A stretch of DNA of 64,000 bases from Saccharomycopsis crataegensis (Eukaryota; Ascomycota; Saccharomycetes; Ascoideales; Saccharomycopsidaceae), in NCBI RefSeq assembly GCF_037102585.1, contig NW_027043819.1, forward strand, positions 1,116,001-1,180,000, in the 5' to 3' direction. The position numbers were made by a program, and so were the translations under genes. The notes under the pieces were generated by a model. The model was not told where the DNA came from. It did no database searches and was given only the letters and a program-made list of their open reading frames with translations. Of this stretch, positions 51,770 to 61,037 are shown in pieces. Every line of letters starts with the position of its first letter. Positions within the stretch are counted from its first letter, which is position 1.

Positions 51770-54375
51770 TTATTCATTGGAATTTTGATTTGTCTGTTTG
51801 TTTCTGGTTGCATCAGCTTCCAGAGTTGACAAATCATCATTGGTTGGTGTTAATTCTGTTTTCTCATGTACTGGAATTTCATCACCCAGTAGCATTTCAT
51901 CCTCCTCATATTCTTCTGAATCCTCATATTCGTCTTTTGCATCATAGATGTATTCTCCATCATTTTCATACTCCTCATCATATTCTTCGTCATTATCATT
52001 ATCAGGTTCTGCACTTGATTCAGACAGGGTTGGCTCTTTAGAGCCAGTTTGTGCCAGTTTTGATGTCACTGATGGGAGTGGGTCTTTAATGACTAACTTA
52101 ATAGATTTTGGTACAAATGGTTTTGGTGCTGAAGGCTTGGTGGTGTTAATTTTGGTCAAAATTGGGGTAGAGATTGGGGTAGATTTTGGGGTAGATTTTG
52201 GGGTAGATTTTGGAGTAGAAGCTGGGGTAGAAGTTGGGTTGGACAAGGTTTGATTAGATTTTGGGATAGTTGGATGGGATCTAAACACATTCAACTTAAT
52301 TTCTGGTTTGGCCGAGTCTTGTTTGGTTTCAGCTGGTTTATCCCTTTGAAGGATTTTCTTTGGTTTGACGGATGCCTTCTTTTTGGAGGCCTTTCTAACT
52401 TGATTAACCGGAGGAGGGGTGATTTGATGCTTTCTGTTGATAGCTGGTGTGGTAGTTTGGATATTTTCATAATCGTCATCTCTTTCTTTGGATATTAATC
52501 CCAATTGGTGGAATGGATTCTTCCATAAATTGCTCAGTTCATTTTGTGGTGGTTTTGACTGTCTGGATCTAGATGAACCATGAACCATGGTGAACTCGGT
52601 AGAAGGAACTTCAATCACTGGTGGTTGATTTTGCTTCTGTTTGGGGTTCTCATGACGATCATCTGTAACATTTTTCTTTGGCCGCTTAAAGTAACAGTCT
52701 TTAGCTACATGGCTAGGCTTTTTGCAAATCGCGCAAGATGCTTGCTTGCAATTGTATCTGGTGTGTTCTCTTGAACCACAATTGATACAGTGTAAGCATT
52801 TAGTAATAACTTTAGAAACAATGTTGTCTTGGTGAATAACCGGGATTTGTTTTCCTGGTTCCATTTCCAAGTAACCATAAATGTAACGATTTTTAAGCTC
52901 CTCGTTAGGTCTTTTAGTCATGTCACTTTTAATCACTGAGAATGATGTTGGTTCAATTTGGGCTAGGTCAAGCGCTTGCTTGATGGTAGCATCGACAAAA
53001 TAGTCAGGGGTTGTTTCCAAGGCTGTTATCTCAATCAATTGGATTTCTTTATCATTCTTATTGATATTGATGCGTGGCTTGTAAGTGGATTGTTCAATGT
53101 CAACACTTAAATGGCTAGTGACAAAATCAATAAATGCATTACGTAACTTTTCATTCTTAGTTTGTAATTGACCTTTCAATATTGGGATAAGTGAGGATTT
53201 GAGACAAATAGTTTCATTTGAAATAAACAAGTAGTTTTGAGCTTCAATTAAAGCTTTCTTGATGAAGTTGATATCATCATTATCATTCAAACCAGTTTCA
53301 ATGTTGGTTAATTTAACATCGATTAATTTTTGGAAGGCATCCTTTATTGTACTCAAATGATCATCAAGCTCATACTTCCGGTAGAGCTCAGGTGGGATAA
53401 TAAATGACATCATGATTTTTTGTTTATCTTGATGGCTCATAATAAATTTAATGTAATCCTCCTCTGCAATATTAGATTGTTTCAATCTTGAGAATTCATT
53501 AATTAAATGGGAATTTGTATAAAATTTGAAAAACTTTTCAATGGTGTAGATTTTGACAAATTCTTGATATTTCTCTTCAACATTTTCCACTTTTTGTGTG
53601 TCAAATCCGAAAAGTGATCCCCTCATGCCCTTTTCCTTAATGGCATATTCAAGGACATCTTGGTGTTCGAACTTGATTGATTTGAGATATTTAGCCCATT
53701 TAAAAACTCTTTCGAATTTGGCTAAAACATTTTGAAAAGTGGAGGTGGTATTCATAATCAGGGTCCCCTGTTGGGATGCGCCTTTAGAGCCCGAGGCGAT
53801 TTGGGCGTAGGATCTGCTGAAAGCAGCAACTGGGGCTGGGTTAGTTTTTTTTGGGGTTTTTTGGTTTTCAGAGTTTTTTTGGGTTTTGTTGTTTTCAATT
53901 TTTTTTGGTTTTCAGAGTTTTCAGTAACAAAATCAATAGAAACAGAAGGTTGTGAATCTCCTTGAGATTCAATGGTGGCTTGATTTGACATATGCATGTC
54001 GACGCTAGTGTCACCTGCACTATCAAGATTGCGATCGCAATCAACTGGAGAAACATTAATTTCCGGGGCTGGGCGGTGGGCAATATCAACATCAGAATCA
54101 GCATTAGAGGCCTCATTTATGGTATTAGATGGGGTTTCAAAGGTTTCAGCAGTACTTAAAAAAGTATTGTCATCTTCCTCAGTGATTTCTTCGTCTGAAT
54201 GTGGTTTATTTCCGTGTTTGTTTACATTGTTTTGATCGGTTGCGTTGGGATTTGCATGATCTAAGTCAACGTTAATATCAGAAGAAACCAGGGTTTCTTG
54301 AGAAGGAGGATCATTTGTTGGATCAGTGGAGTAGTTAGAAGGCTTTGGAATTCTTTTGGTATTATTAATACTCAT
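51770..54375 (-). pseudogene. LINE D ORF1, one frameshift
   Basis: Same protein as ORF1 of LINE E, including both CCHC knuckles, the STPK repeat and the acidic DEEYDEEYEND segment. A T run near 53901-53908 is one base shorter than in LINEs C and E and shifts the frame after about 155 codons. As with ORF2, a sequencing error cannot be excluded. Confidence 0.9.
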
Positions 54376-54391
54376 TTTTAGTCCAAAGGTA

Positions 54392-54410
54392 TTTTTTTTT
54401 TTAAAGACAA
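54392..54410 (-). mobile_element. Minute LINE 3'-end fragment
   Basis: A T run followed by AAAGACAA repeats the first bases of the family 2 3' end (compare 48105-48120 and 54416-54444). It seems to be a LINE insertion truncated to fewer than 10 bases plus its tail, lying between LINEs D and E. Confidence 0.6.
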
Positions 54411-54650
54411 CCCGATTTTTTTTTTTTTTTTTTTTAAAGACAAAATTCAATATATTAATTAATTATATAACTATATATCTCATAAACTACTTAATGTAGT
54501 TTGAAAATTAAAGTGTTAAGGGAAAACCATTAATGGTGAAAAACCCTATTATTGAGAAAAAATGTTTTTATGCGTTTTTAAGGTTTTTAATTGTTGTTTT
54601 TTTTTTGATTTTATTTTCTTGTTTTTCCCCACCTATTTTTTCTTCTCCGC

Positions 54651-57600
54651 TTAAAAGATATTGCTTTCAAGCAAGAAGATCATTGAATCAACGGCCATAT
54701 GACAATTGAAATGCCTTTTGGATTTCAATCTTGATAATTTTCGTTGGAAACCTAGATATCTATCGATCATTCTGGTTTCGTTCATGTTGGTGGCAGGGGT
54801 AATGATTGTTTGCCAGGTTAATGGGATATTCAAGTCAGTTTTTTTCCAAAGTTTCTGGGCCAATGGACATTCAATAAGATGGTGCTTCATGATTTCAAAT
54901 TGGATTTCCTTTGGGGCATATTGGGGTTCATCATATCTGGTTAATTTTTTGCTGCAATAGTCACAATGATTATTTACGTAATTGTGATTTTCAATGCCCA
55001 AATGAAAGATGTGAATATTTTGATATTTCCCCGGGAAATGTTGGTTGAATTTTTTGAGGTTATGCCAAAAGTTATCAACTTGTTTCTGATTCACCCCAGT
55101 AATATCCATGAGTGTTTTTGACATCTTGTCCACATCTTGTTTTTCCCGTTGTTTTTTACTTCCTTTAGTATGGTCAAAATCCTTAATTCTAATTGGAATG
55201 TGTTGTTGATATTTTTCAGGAATCCCTTTTTCAATTGAATTTTTCAAATCTTCAATTCCAATCTTCATTGGCTTCAACCTGATTGTACGTTTCTTTATAC
55301 CAAGAACTTTTCTGAAATCCCAGTACGCTGTCCTTTCAGCATCTGAGAATGTGCTGCTATTCATAACTTCCAAGGAAATTGAATCATTGGTATTCTCAAT
55401 GTCATCCGCTAGTTCAAGTAATACCACCCACCAATAATGAGTTTTGATATATTCATCCTTTGGTGATTTTGTTGGTGATGTTTTTTGAATGATGTTATTG
55501 ATACTTGATTGGATTTTAAAACGTAATATCTGGTTATATTTAGTGTGACTATCCAAAAACAAATCCTGGAAAATTTTGGCTCTTCGGTGTTGGAGTTGAG
55601 ACTTTAAATCAATCATTGAGAAACCGCCTTTGTTGTTGTGTGTCTTGAGTGTATCCAAAGAAATAGGTGTATCTTGCTTGACCAATAACTTAATCGATGT
55701 GTCAATTTGATTCAACTGATTGGGTAACAAAGGTTGGTGTAGTTCTTTGTAATAGAACTTGGATGCAATATATGTGTTGAATGCTTCTATTTTTGATTGA
55801 ATCAGCAAGCTGGTCATGTTTGATAACTTGTACTTGATATAGAGGTCACGCTGCAATGTTTCCGGCCAAAATGTCACTGATGGCCCAATAGTTATCCCCA
55901 AATATGTCAATTGAAAGTTTTCATCAGCAATCTCAAATGGGAATGGTGTCAAAAATGGATAAGTATCAGTTGGTATGATTAGTTGGGATTTCTTTTCATT
56001 GAGTTTGCTGCCACTGAATTTTTCAAATAGTCTAATACATTTCATTGTTTTGGAATAATCTCTTTTATCTTTGAGGAAAACTGTGATATCATCAGCAAAA
56101 GCAAGATAATGTTGACTGCTATATGCTTCAGGTATCAAATCTCCTTGGTAACTATGGCCTCTGGTATTCTGTTTGATAGATCGTAGTAAAGGTTCTACTG
56201 CTAATGCAAATAATGAAGGGGAAAACGGATTACCTTGGAGGGTACCATTTTTTAAATTGAATAATGGGCCGGTCATGTTGTTGATGTATAAGGATCCCGT
56301 TGTCTGCTTGAGGATGTTGATGATTAACTTGGCTAATTTTTTTCCAAAATTTAAATGGGACAATAGTTGTTCCATATATTCGTGAGATATCCTATCGAAC
56401 GCTTTCTCCAAATCCACAATTAGTATCAGCTTTTGTGGATTTGGTATTATATGCGTTTTATCTTTTGGATGAATTAGACTATCTAACATTTCTCTGAAAA
56501 TGGTGATGTTGGAGAACGATGACCGGCCTGGAATAAAACCAGCTTGATCTTCCCCTATGATATCAGGCAAGTGCTTCAACAACCTATTATTAATTATTGT
56601 GGATAATAATCGAAGATTAGTGTTGATAAGGGCTATCGGCCTATAGTTTCCAATGTTTTCTTTTGACTTTCCAGGCTTTGGTATGATGTTAAAGAGTATA
56701 GTTCGGTAGTGGAATGGTAAATTTCCTTCAGTTAGAATGTGGTTAAATTCTTGAAGAAGGATGTGTTTGATTTGGGGAAATAATTCCTTATAAAATTTGT
56801 ATGGGATTCCATCTATGCCCGGTGTGGACTTCAAATTTGCCGAATCAATTGCCAGTTTGAGTTCTTCCATTGTTATGGAGGAATCCATTTTTCTCTTCTC
56901 TTCAGGAGATATTCCTTGGGTTGGAATCACGTCCTGAAGATATTTATGTATTTTTTTTGTGTCCTTTGTTCCTCTGGTTCCATCAAACAAGTCCATATAA
57001 TATTCAGTTGCTATTTTCATTATCTCTTCATGAGATTGAACTAGTGTCCCTTCTACATCTTTTAGCTGTTTTATTGGGCGTTGTTCTTGATATTGGTGGA
57101 AAACTTGGTTAATATGTTGATAATATTCCGTCACTTTATCAAGTTCAGGCACTTTCACTTTTTTCAACATGTGTTTGAGTTTTTCTGCTTTGCATTTAAT
57201 ATCAATTATTAATTCATCGGTTCCTTGGATATCTTCATTTATAGATTGGTGCCTGAGAACATTAATGATTCTATCGGTTAATCTATATCTCTTCATATTA
57301 TAGTAAGCCTTGGATGAAGTTAAAGTCAACTCCACTGTAACTGAATCATGTGTGGATCTTTTCCCAAAATGATTTGTTTGTGTCATATTCCATTTGTTTT
57401 CTTTGTTTTTTAAGAAGCTCCCAGTGATATAGAACCTATCCAATCTCCGGCTTTTCCCTAATTCTGATGCTTTATTAGTGAATGTTTTCTTGATGTTATG
57501 TTTGATTGAATTGAATGAGTCCTTCAAGTTCAACAAAGTAATGAGATTAGTTAAGGATTCAGCAACTGAGTCTTCACGGCTTCTATAATTTAGGGAGTCC

Positions 57601-58067
57601 GAACGATCAATAAAATTATTAAAATCACCAGCTAACATGATGTTGATTGTCTTTCCTGGGAATCTAGTTTGAAGATTCTGATGTTGGGCAAGTAAACTGA
57701 GTTTGAGCTGATCATGGATCTGATTTTGCTTTTGGTATTGATTTGGATTATACAAGTTTATAATCCAGAGTGCTTGGTTATTTTCTAATTCAATTAAGAC
57801 ATCCGTGATGTGTTTTTGGAGTTCATGTTGGACAGTAATACCTGCTAATTTGGATCCTAACACTGGAATAGAATCATCAACAATTATTGCTGTTCTGGAA
57901 CAGGTTGAATTATAGTATATGACTTTGTTATCGAACTGAAACGAAAAGTCTTCTGATAGATTTAGTTCTTGGAGCAAAGACACATTGGATTTTTGGGTGA
58001 AACTTATTACCAACTGGTCGCTGATACGACTCCGTTGTATATTTTGAGTATTGATTTTAATAATCAT
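54651..58067 (-). CDS. LINE E ORF2: endonuclease and reverse transcriptase
   Basis: 1138 codons. The APE-type endonuclease covers residues 1-245 or so, with QNIQRS (8-13), QELNL (33-37), GDFNNF (147-152), RRLDRFYI (207-214) and STHDS (238-242). RT runs from about 410 to 700, with TPGIDGIPYKFY, NYRPIALINTNLRLL, GFIPGRSSFSN (510-520), IVDLEKAFDRIS (550-561), GTLQGNPFSP (608-617) and FADD (657-660). The active site has F in place of the usual Y of YADD; family 1 keeps Y. The C-terminal CDYCSKK...H...C cluster is the L1-type zinc motif. It starts 5 bases after the ORF1 stop. No visible break. Confidence 0.94.
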   Translation of the reverse strand: MIIKINTQNIQRSRISDQLVISFTQKSNVSLLQELNLSEDFSFQFDNKVIYYNSTCSRTAIIVDDSIPVLGSKLAGITVQHELQKHITDVLIELENNQALWIINLYNPNQYQKQNQIHDQLKLSLLAQHQNLQTRFPGKTINIMLAGDFNNFIDRSDSLNYRSREDSVAESLTNLITLLNLKDSFNSIKHNIKKTFTNKASELGKSRRLDRFYITGSFLKNKENKWNMTQTNHFGKRSTHDSVTVELTLTSSKAYYNMKRYRLTDRIINVLRHQSINEDIQGTDELIIDIKCKAEKLKHMLKKVKVPELDKVTEYYQHINQVFHQYQEQRPIKQLKDVEGTLVQSHEEIMKIATEYYMDLFDGTRGTKDTKKIHKYLQDVIPTQGISPEEKRKMDSSITMEELKLAIDSANLKSTPGIDGIPYKFYKELFPQIKHILLQEFNHILTEGNLPFHYRTILFNIIPKPGKSKENIGNYRPIALINTNLRLLSTIINNRLLKHLPDIIGEDQAGFIPGRSSFSNITIFREMLDSLIHPKDKTHIIPNPQKLILIVDLEKAFDRISHEYMEQLLSHLNFGKKLAKLIINILKQTTGSLYINNMTGPLFNLKNGTLQGNPFSPSLFALAVEPLLRSIKQNTRGHSYQGDLIPEAYSSQHYLAFADDITVFLKDKRDYSKTMKCIRLFEKFSGSKLNEKKSQLIIPTDTYPFLTPFPFEIADENFQLTYLGITIGPSVTFWPETLQRDLYIKYKLSNMTSLLIQSKIEAFNTYIASKFYYKELHQPLLPNQLNQIDTSIKLLVKQDTPISLDTLKTHNNKGGFSMIDLKSQLQHRRAKIFQDLFLDSHTKYNQILRFKIQSSINNIIQKTSPTKSPKDEYIKTHYWWVVLLELADDIENTNDSISLEVMNSSTFSDAERTAYWDFRKVLGIKKRTIRLKPMKIGIEDLKNSIEKGIPEKYQQHIPIRIKDFDHTKGSKKQREKQDVDKMSKTLMDITGVNQKQVDNFWHNLKKFNQHFPGKYQNIHIFHLGIENHNYVNNHCDYCSKKLTRYDEPQYAPKEIQFEIMKHHLIECPLAQKLWKKTDLNIPLTWQTIITPATNMNETRMIDRYLGFQRKLSRLKSKRHFNCHMAVDSMIFLLESNIF

Positions 58068-58072
58068 TATGT

Positions 58073-60679
58073 TTATTCATTGGAATTTTGATTTGTCTGT
58101 TTGTTTCTGGTTGCATCAGCTTCCAGAGTTGACAAATCATCATTGGTTGGTGTTAATTCTGTTTTCTCATGTACTGGAATTTCATCACCCAGTAGCATTT
58201 CATCCTGCTCATATTCTTCTGAATCCTCATATTCGTCTTTTGCATCATAGATGTATTCTCCATCATTTTCATACTCCTCATCATATTCTTCGTCATTATC
58301 ATTATCAGGTTCTGCACTTGATTCAGACAGGGTTGGCTCTTTAGAGCCAGTTTGTGCCAGTTTTGATGTCACTGATGGGTGTGGGTCTTTAATGACTAAC
58401 TTAATAGATTTTGGTACAAATGGTTTTGGTGCTGAAGGCTTGGTGGTGTTAATTTTGGTCAAAATTGGGGTAGAGATTGGGGTAGATTTTGGGGTAGATT
58501 TTGGGGTAGATTTTGGAGTAGAAGCTGGGGTAGAAGTTGGGTTGGACAAGGTTTGATTAGATTTTGGGGTAATTGGATGGGATCTAAACACATTCAACTT
58601 AATTCCTGGTTTTGCTGACTCTTGCTTGGTTTCAGCTGGTTTCTCCCTTTGAAGGATTTTCTTTGGTTTGACGGATGCCTTCTTTTTGGAGGCCTTTCTA
58701 ACTTGATTAACCGGAGGAGGGGTGATTTGATGCTTTCTGTTGATAGCTGGTGTGGTAGTTTGAATATTTTCATAATCATCATCTCTTTCTTTGGATATTA
58801 ATCCCAATTGGTGGAATGGATTCTTCCATAAATTGCTCAGTTCATTTTGTGGTGGTTTTGACTGTCTGGATCTAGATGAACCATGAACCATGGTGAACTC
58901 GGTAGAAGGAACTTCAATCACTGGTGGTTGATTTTGCTTCTGTTTGGGGTTCTCATGACGATCATCTGTAACATTTTTCTTTGGCCGCTTAAAGTAACAG
59001 TCTTTAGCTACATGGCTAGGCTTTTTGCAAATCGCGCAAGATGCTTGCTTGCAATTGTATCTGGTGTGTTCTCTTGAACCACAATTGATACAGTGTAAGC
59101 ATTTAGTAATAACTTTAGAAACAATGTTGTCTTGGTGAATAACCGGGATTTGTTTTCCTGGTTCCATTTCCAAGTAACCATAAATGTAACGATTTTTAAG
59201 CTCCTCGTTAGGTCTTTTAGTCATGTCACTTTTAATCACTGAGAATGATGTTGGTTCAATTTGGGCTAGGTCAAGCGCTTGCTTGATGGTAGCATCGACA
59301 AAATAGTCGGGGGTTGTTTCCAAGGCTGTTATCTCAATCAATTGGATTTCTTTATCATTCTTATTGATATTGATGCGTGGCTTGTAAGTGGATTGTTCAA
59401 TGTCAACACTTAAATGGCTAGTGACAAAATCAATAAATGCATTACGTAACTTTTCATTCTTAGTTTGTAATTGACCTTTCAATATTGGGATAAGTGAGGA
59501 TTTGAGACAAATAGTTTCATTTGAAATAAACAAGTAGTTTTGAGCTTCAATTAAAGCTTTCTTGATGAAGTTGATATCATCATTATCATTCAAATCAGTT
59601 TCAATGTTGGTTAATTTAACATCGATTAATTTTTGGAAGGCATCCTTTATTGAACTCAAATGATCATCAAGTTCATACTTCCGGTAGACTTCAGGTGGGA
59701 TAATAAATGACATCATGATTTTTTGTTTATCTTGATGGCTCATAATAAATTTAATGTAATCCTCCTCTGCAATATTAGATTGTTTCAATCTTGAGAATTC
59801 ATTAATTAAATGGGAATTTGTATAAAATTTGAAAAACTTTTCAATGGTGTAGATTTTAACAAATTCTTGATATTTCTCTTCAACATTTTCCACTTTTTGT
59901 GTGTCAAATCCGAAAAGTGATCCCCTCATGCCCTTTTCCTTAATAGCATATTCAAGGACATCTTGGTGTTCGAACTTGATTGATTTGAGATATTTAGCCC
60001 ATTTAAAAACTCTTTCGAATTTGGCTAAAACATTTTGAAAAGTGGAGGTGGTGTTCATAATCAGAGTCCCCTGTTGGGATGCGCCTTTAGAGCCCGAGGC
60101 GATTTGGGCGTAGGATCTGCTGAAAGCAGCAACTGGGGCTGGGTTAGTTTTTTTTGGGGTTTTTTGGTTTTCAGAGTTTTTTTGGGTTTTGTTGTTTTCA
60201 ATTTTTTTTTGGTTTTCAGAGTTTTCAGTAACAAAATCAATAGAAACAGAAGGTTGTGAATCTCCTTGAGATTCAATGGTGGCTTGATTTGACATATGCA
60301 TGTCGACGCTAGTGTCACCTGCACTATCAAGATTGCGATCGCAATCAACTGGAGAAACATTAATTTCCAGGGCTGGGCGGTGGGCAATATCAACATCAGA
60401 ATCAGCATTAGAGGCCTCATTTATGGTATTAGATGGGGTTGCAAAGGTTTCAGCAGTACTTAAAAAAGTATTGTCATCTTCCTCAGTGATTTCTTCGTCT
60501 GAATGTGGTTCATTTCCGTGTTTGTTTACATTGTTTTGATCGGTTGCGTTGGGATTTGCATGATCTAAGTCAACGATAATATCAGAAGAAACCAGGGTTT
60601 CTTGAGAAGGTGGATCATTTGTTGGATCAGTGGAGTAGTTGGAAGGCTTTGGAATTCTTTTGGTATTATTAATACTCAT
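58073..60679 (-). CDS. LINE E ORF1: nucleic-acid-binding protein with CCHC knuckles
   Basis: 868 codons from the ATG at 60679 (MSINNTKRIPK), chosen because the same start is present in LINEs C and D; the frame is open a further 33 codons upstream, in non-LINE sequence. The first 200 residues are acidic and Ser/Asn-rich. A conserved middle domain starts near FQNVLAKFERVFKWA. Knuckles CINCGSREHTRYNC and CAICKKPSHVAKDC lie at about 530-561. Then come a basic stretch, a TPKSTPKSTPKS repeat, and a strongly acidic tail segment (DEEYDEEYENDGEY). Expected to bind element RNA as Gag-like protein. Confidence 0.92.
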   Translation of the reverse strand: MSINNTKRIPKPSNYSTDPTNDPPSQETLVSSDIIVDLDHANPNATDQNNVNKHGNEPHSDEEITEEDDNTFLSTAETFATPSNTINEASNADSDVDIAHRPALEINVSPVDCDRNLDSAGDTSVDMHMSNQATIESQGDSQPSVSIDFVTENSENQKKIENNKTQKNSENQKTPKKTNPAPVAAFSRSYAQIASGSKGASQQGTLIMNTTSTFQNVLAKFERVFKWAKYLKSIKFEHQDVLEYAIKEKGMRGSLFGFDTQKVENVEEKYQEFVKIYTIEKFFKFYTNSHLINEFSRLKQSNIAEEDYIKFIMSHQDKQKIMMSFIIPPEVYRKYELDDHLSSIKDAFQKLIDVKLTNIETDLNDNDDINFIKKALIEAQNYLFISNETICLKSSLIPILKGQLQTKNEKLRNAFIDFVTSHLSVDIEQSTYKPRININKNDKEIQLIEITALETTPDYFVDATIKQALDLAQIEPTSFSVIKSDMTKRPNEELKNRYIYGYLEMEPGKQIPVIHQDNIVSKVITKCLHCINCGSREHTRYNCKQASCAICKKPSHVAKDCYFKRPKKNVTDDRHENPKQKQNQPPVIEVPSTEFTMVHGSSRSRQSKPPQNELSNLWKNPFHQLGLISKERDDDYENIQTTTPAINRKHQITPPPVNQVRKASKKKASVKPKKILQREKPAETKQESAKPGIKLNVFRSHPITPKSNQTLSNPTSTPASTPKSTPKSTPKSTPISTPILTKINTTKPSAPKPFVPKSIKLVIKDPHPSVTSKLAQTGSKEPTLSESSAEPDNDNDEEYDEEYENDGEYIYDAKDEYEDSEEYEQDEMLLGDEIPVHEKTELTPTNDDLSTLEADATRNKQTNQNSNE

Positions 60680-60725
60680 TATAATGGAACTTTTTTTTTC
60701 CTTTTTTTTTTTTTTCCAATAATTT

Positions 60726-60771
60726 CGATGGTAACCAGGACACAACCTAACCATGATCCCATAATATAACA
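60726..60771 (-). repeat. 5' LTR of gypsy-type element 2, outer part
   Basis: CGATGGTAACCAGG to ATATAACA, the remainder of the LTR cut at 48104. Ends 13 bp before tRNA-Thr. Confidence 0.88.
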
Positions 60772-60784
60772 CAAACATATATAA

Positions 60785-60857
60785 GCCCTTATGGCCAAGT
60801 TGGTAAGGCGCTACACTAGTAATGTAGCGATCCTCAGTTCAAATCTGAGTGAGGGCA
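60785..60857 (+). tRNA. tRNA-Thr (anticodon AGU)
   Basis: 73 nt, no intron. Acceptor GCCCTTA/TGAGGGC, D arm with AAGTTGGTAA, anticodon stem CTACA/TGTAG around loop CTAGTAA (AGU), T arm CTCAG TTCAAAT CTGAG, discriminator A. A gypsy-type LTR end lies 13 bp upstream. Confidence 0.95.
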
Positions 60858-60867
60858 TGTAAAAATA

Positions 60868-60940
60868 GGGCGTGTGGCGCAGTTGGTAGCGCGCTCCCTT
60901 AGCATGGGAGAGGTCTTGGGTTCAATTCCCAACTCGTCCA
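60868..60940 (+). tRNA. tRNA-Ala (anticodon AGC)
   Basis: 73 nt, no intron. Acceptor GGGCGTG/CTCGTCC (with the T-T mismatch known from S. cerevisiae tRNA-Ala), D arm AGTTGGTAGC, anticodon stem CTCCC/GGGAG around TTAGCAT (AGC), T arm TTGGG TTCAATT CCCAA, discriminator A. Only 10 bp after tRNA-Thr, so the two may form one Pol III unit. TTTTTT at 60960-60965 may terminate it. Confidence 0.96.
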
Positions 60941-60985
60941 ATGAGAAAAATTCATGTACTTTTTTGGAGATTTTGTGACATTTTG

Positions 60986-61037
60986 CCCCTTCTTGTCAAA
61001 GTGCGCTCGGCTGTCGCAAGTTTAAGATCTTACAATA
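60986..61037 (+). repeat. About 53 bp dispersed repeat, copy 2
   Basis: Partner of 14437-14490, about 85% identical. It ends in TA, after which mariner-type copy 2 begins. Confidence 0.7.

Larger units (their letters stand above)
48105..54391 (-). mobile_element. LINE D: near full-length Zorro-like LINE, family 2
   Basis: Minus-strand LINE with poly(A) (T run at 48104-48115), 3' UTR, ORF2 and ORF1 to the ATG at 54375 and about 16 bases of 5' UTR. Inserted in the 5' LTR of gypsy-type element 2, directly downstream (in its own direction) of LINE E. Each ORF is broken once by a one-base change in a T homopolymer relative to LINE E. Confidence 0.93.
54416..60725 (-). mobile_element. LINE E: full-length Zorro-like LINE, family 2
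   Basis: The best-preserved family 2 copy: poly(A) (21 T at 54416-54436), 3' UTR of about 214 bp, intact ORF2 and ORF1, and about 46 bases between the ORF1 ATG and the flanking LTR, which include A-rich runs. Both ORFs are open, so it may be a competent source copy. L1 clade, Zorro-like, by domain order and ORF1 knuckles. Confidence 0.95.
43314..60771 (-). mobile_element. Ty3/gypsy-type element 2, heavily broken, with two LINEs in its 5' LTR
   Basis: Minus-strand fossil. The 3' LTR is 43314-43653 and is preceded on minus by the polypurine tract GAGGGGGGAT. The interior is 43654-47806, with primer-binding site 47789-47804. The 5' LTR is 47807-48104 and 60726-60771, split by LINEs D and E with CGAT at both edges. 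The interior has no frame above 140 codons on either strand and must carry many breaks, although its last codons before the polypurine tract still look like an acidic gypsy Pol C-terminus. The LTR copies agree closely. The outer LTR end is 13 bp from tRNA-Thr. Confidence 0.85.
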
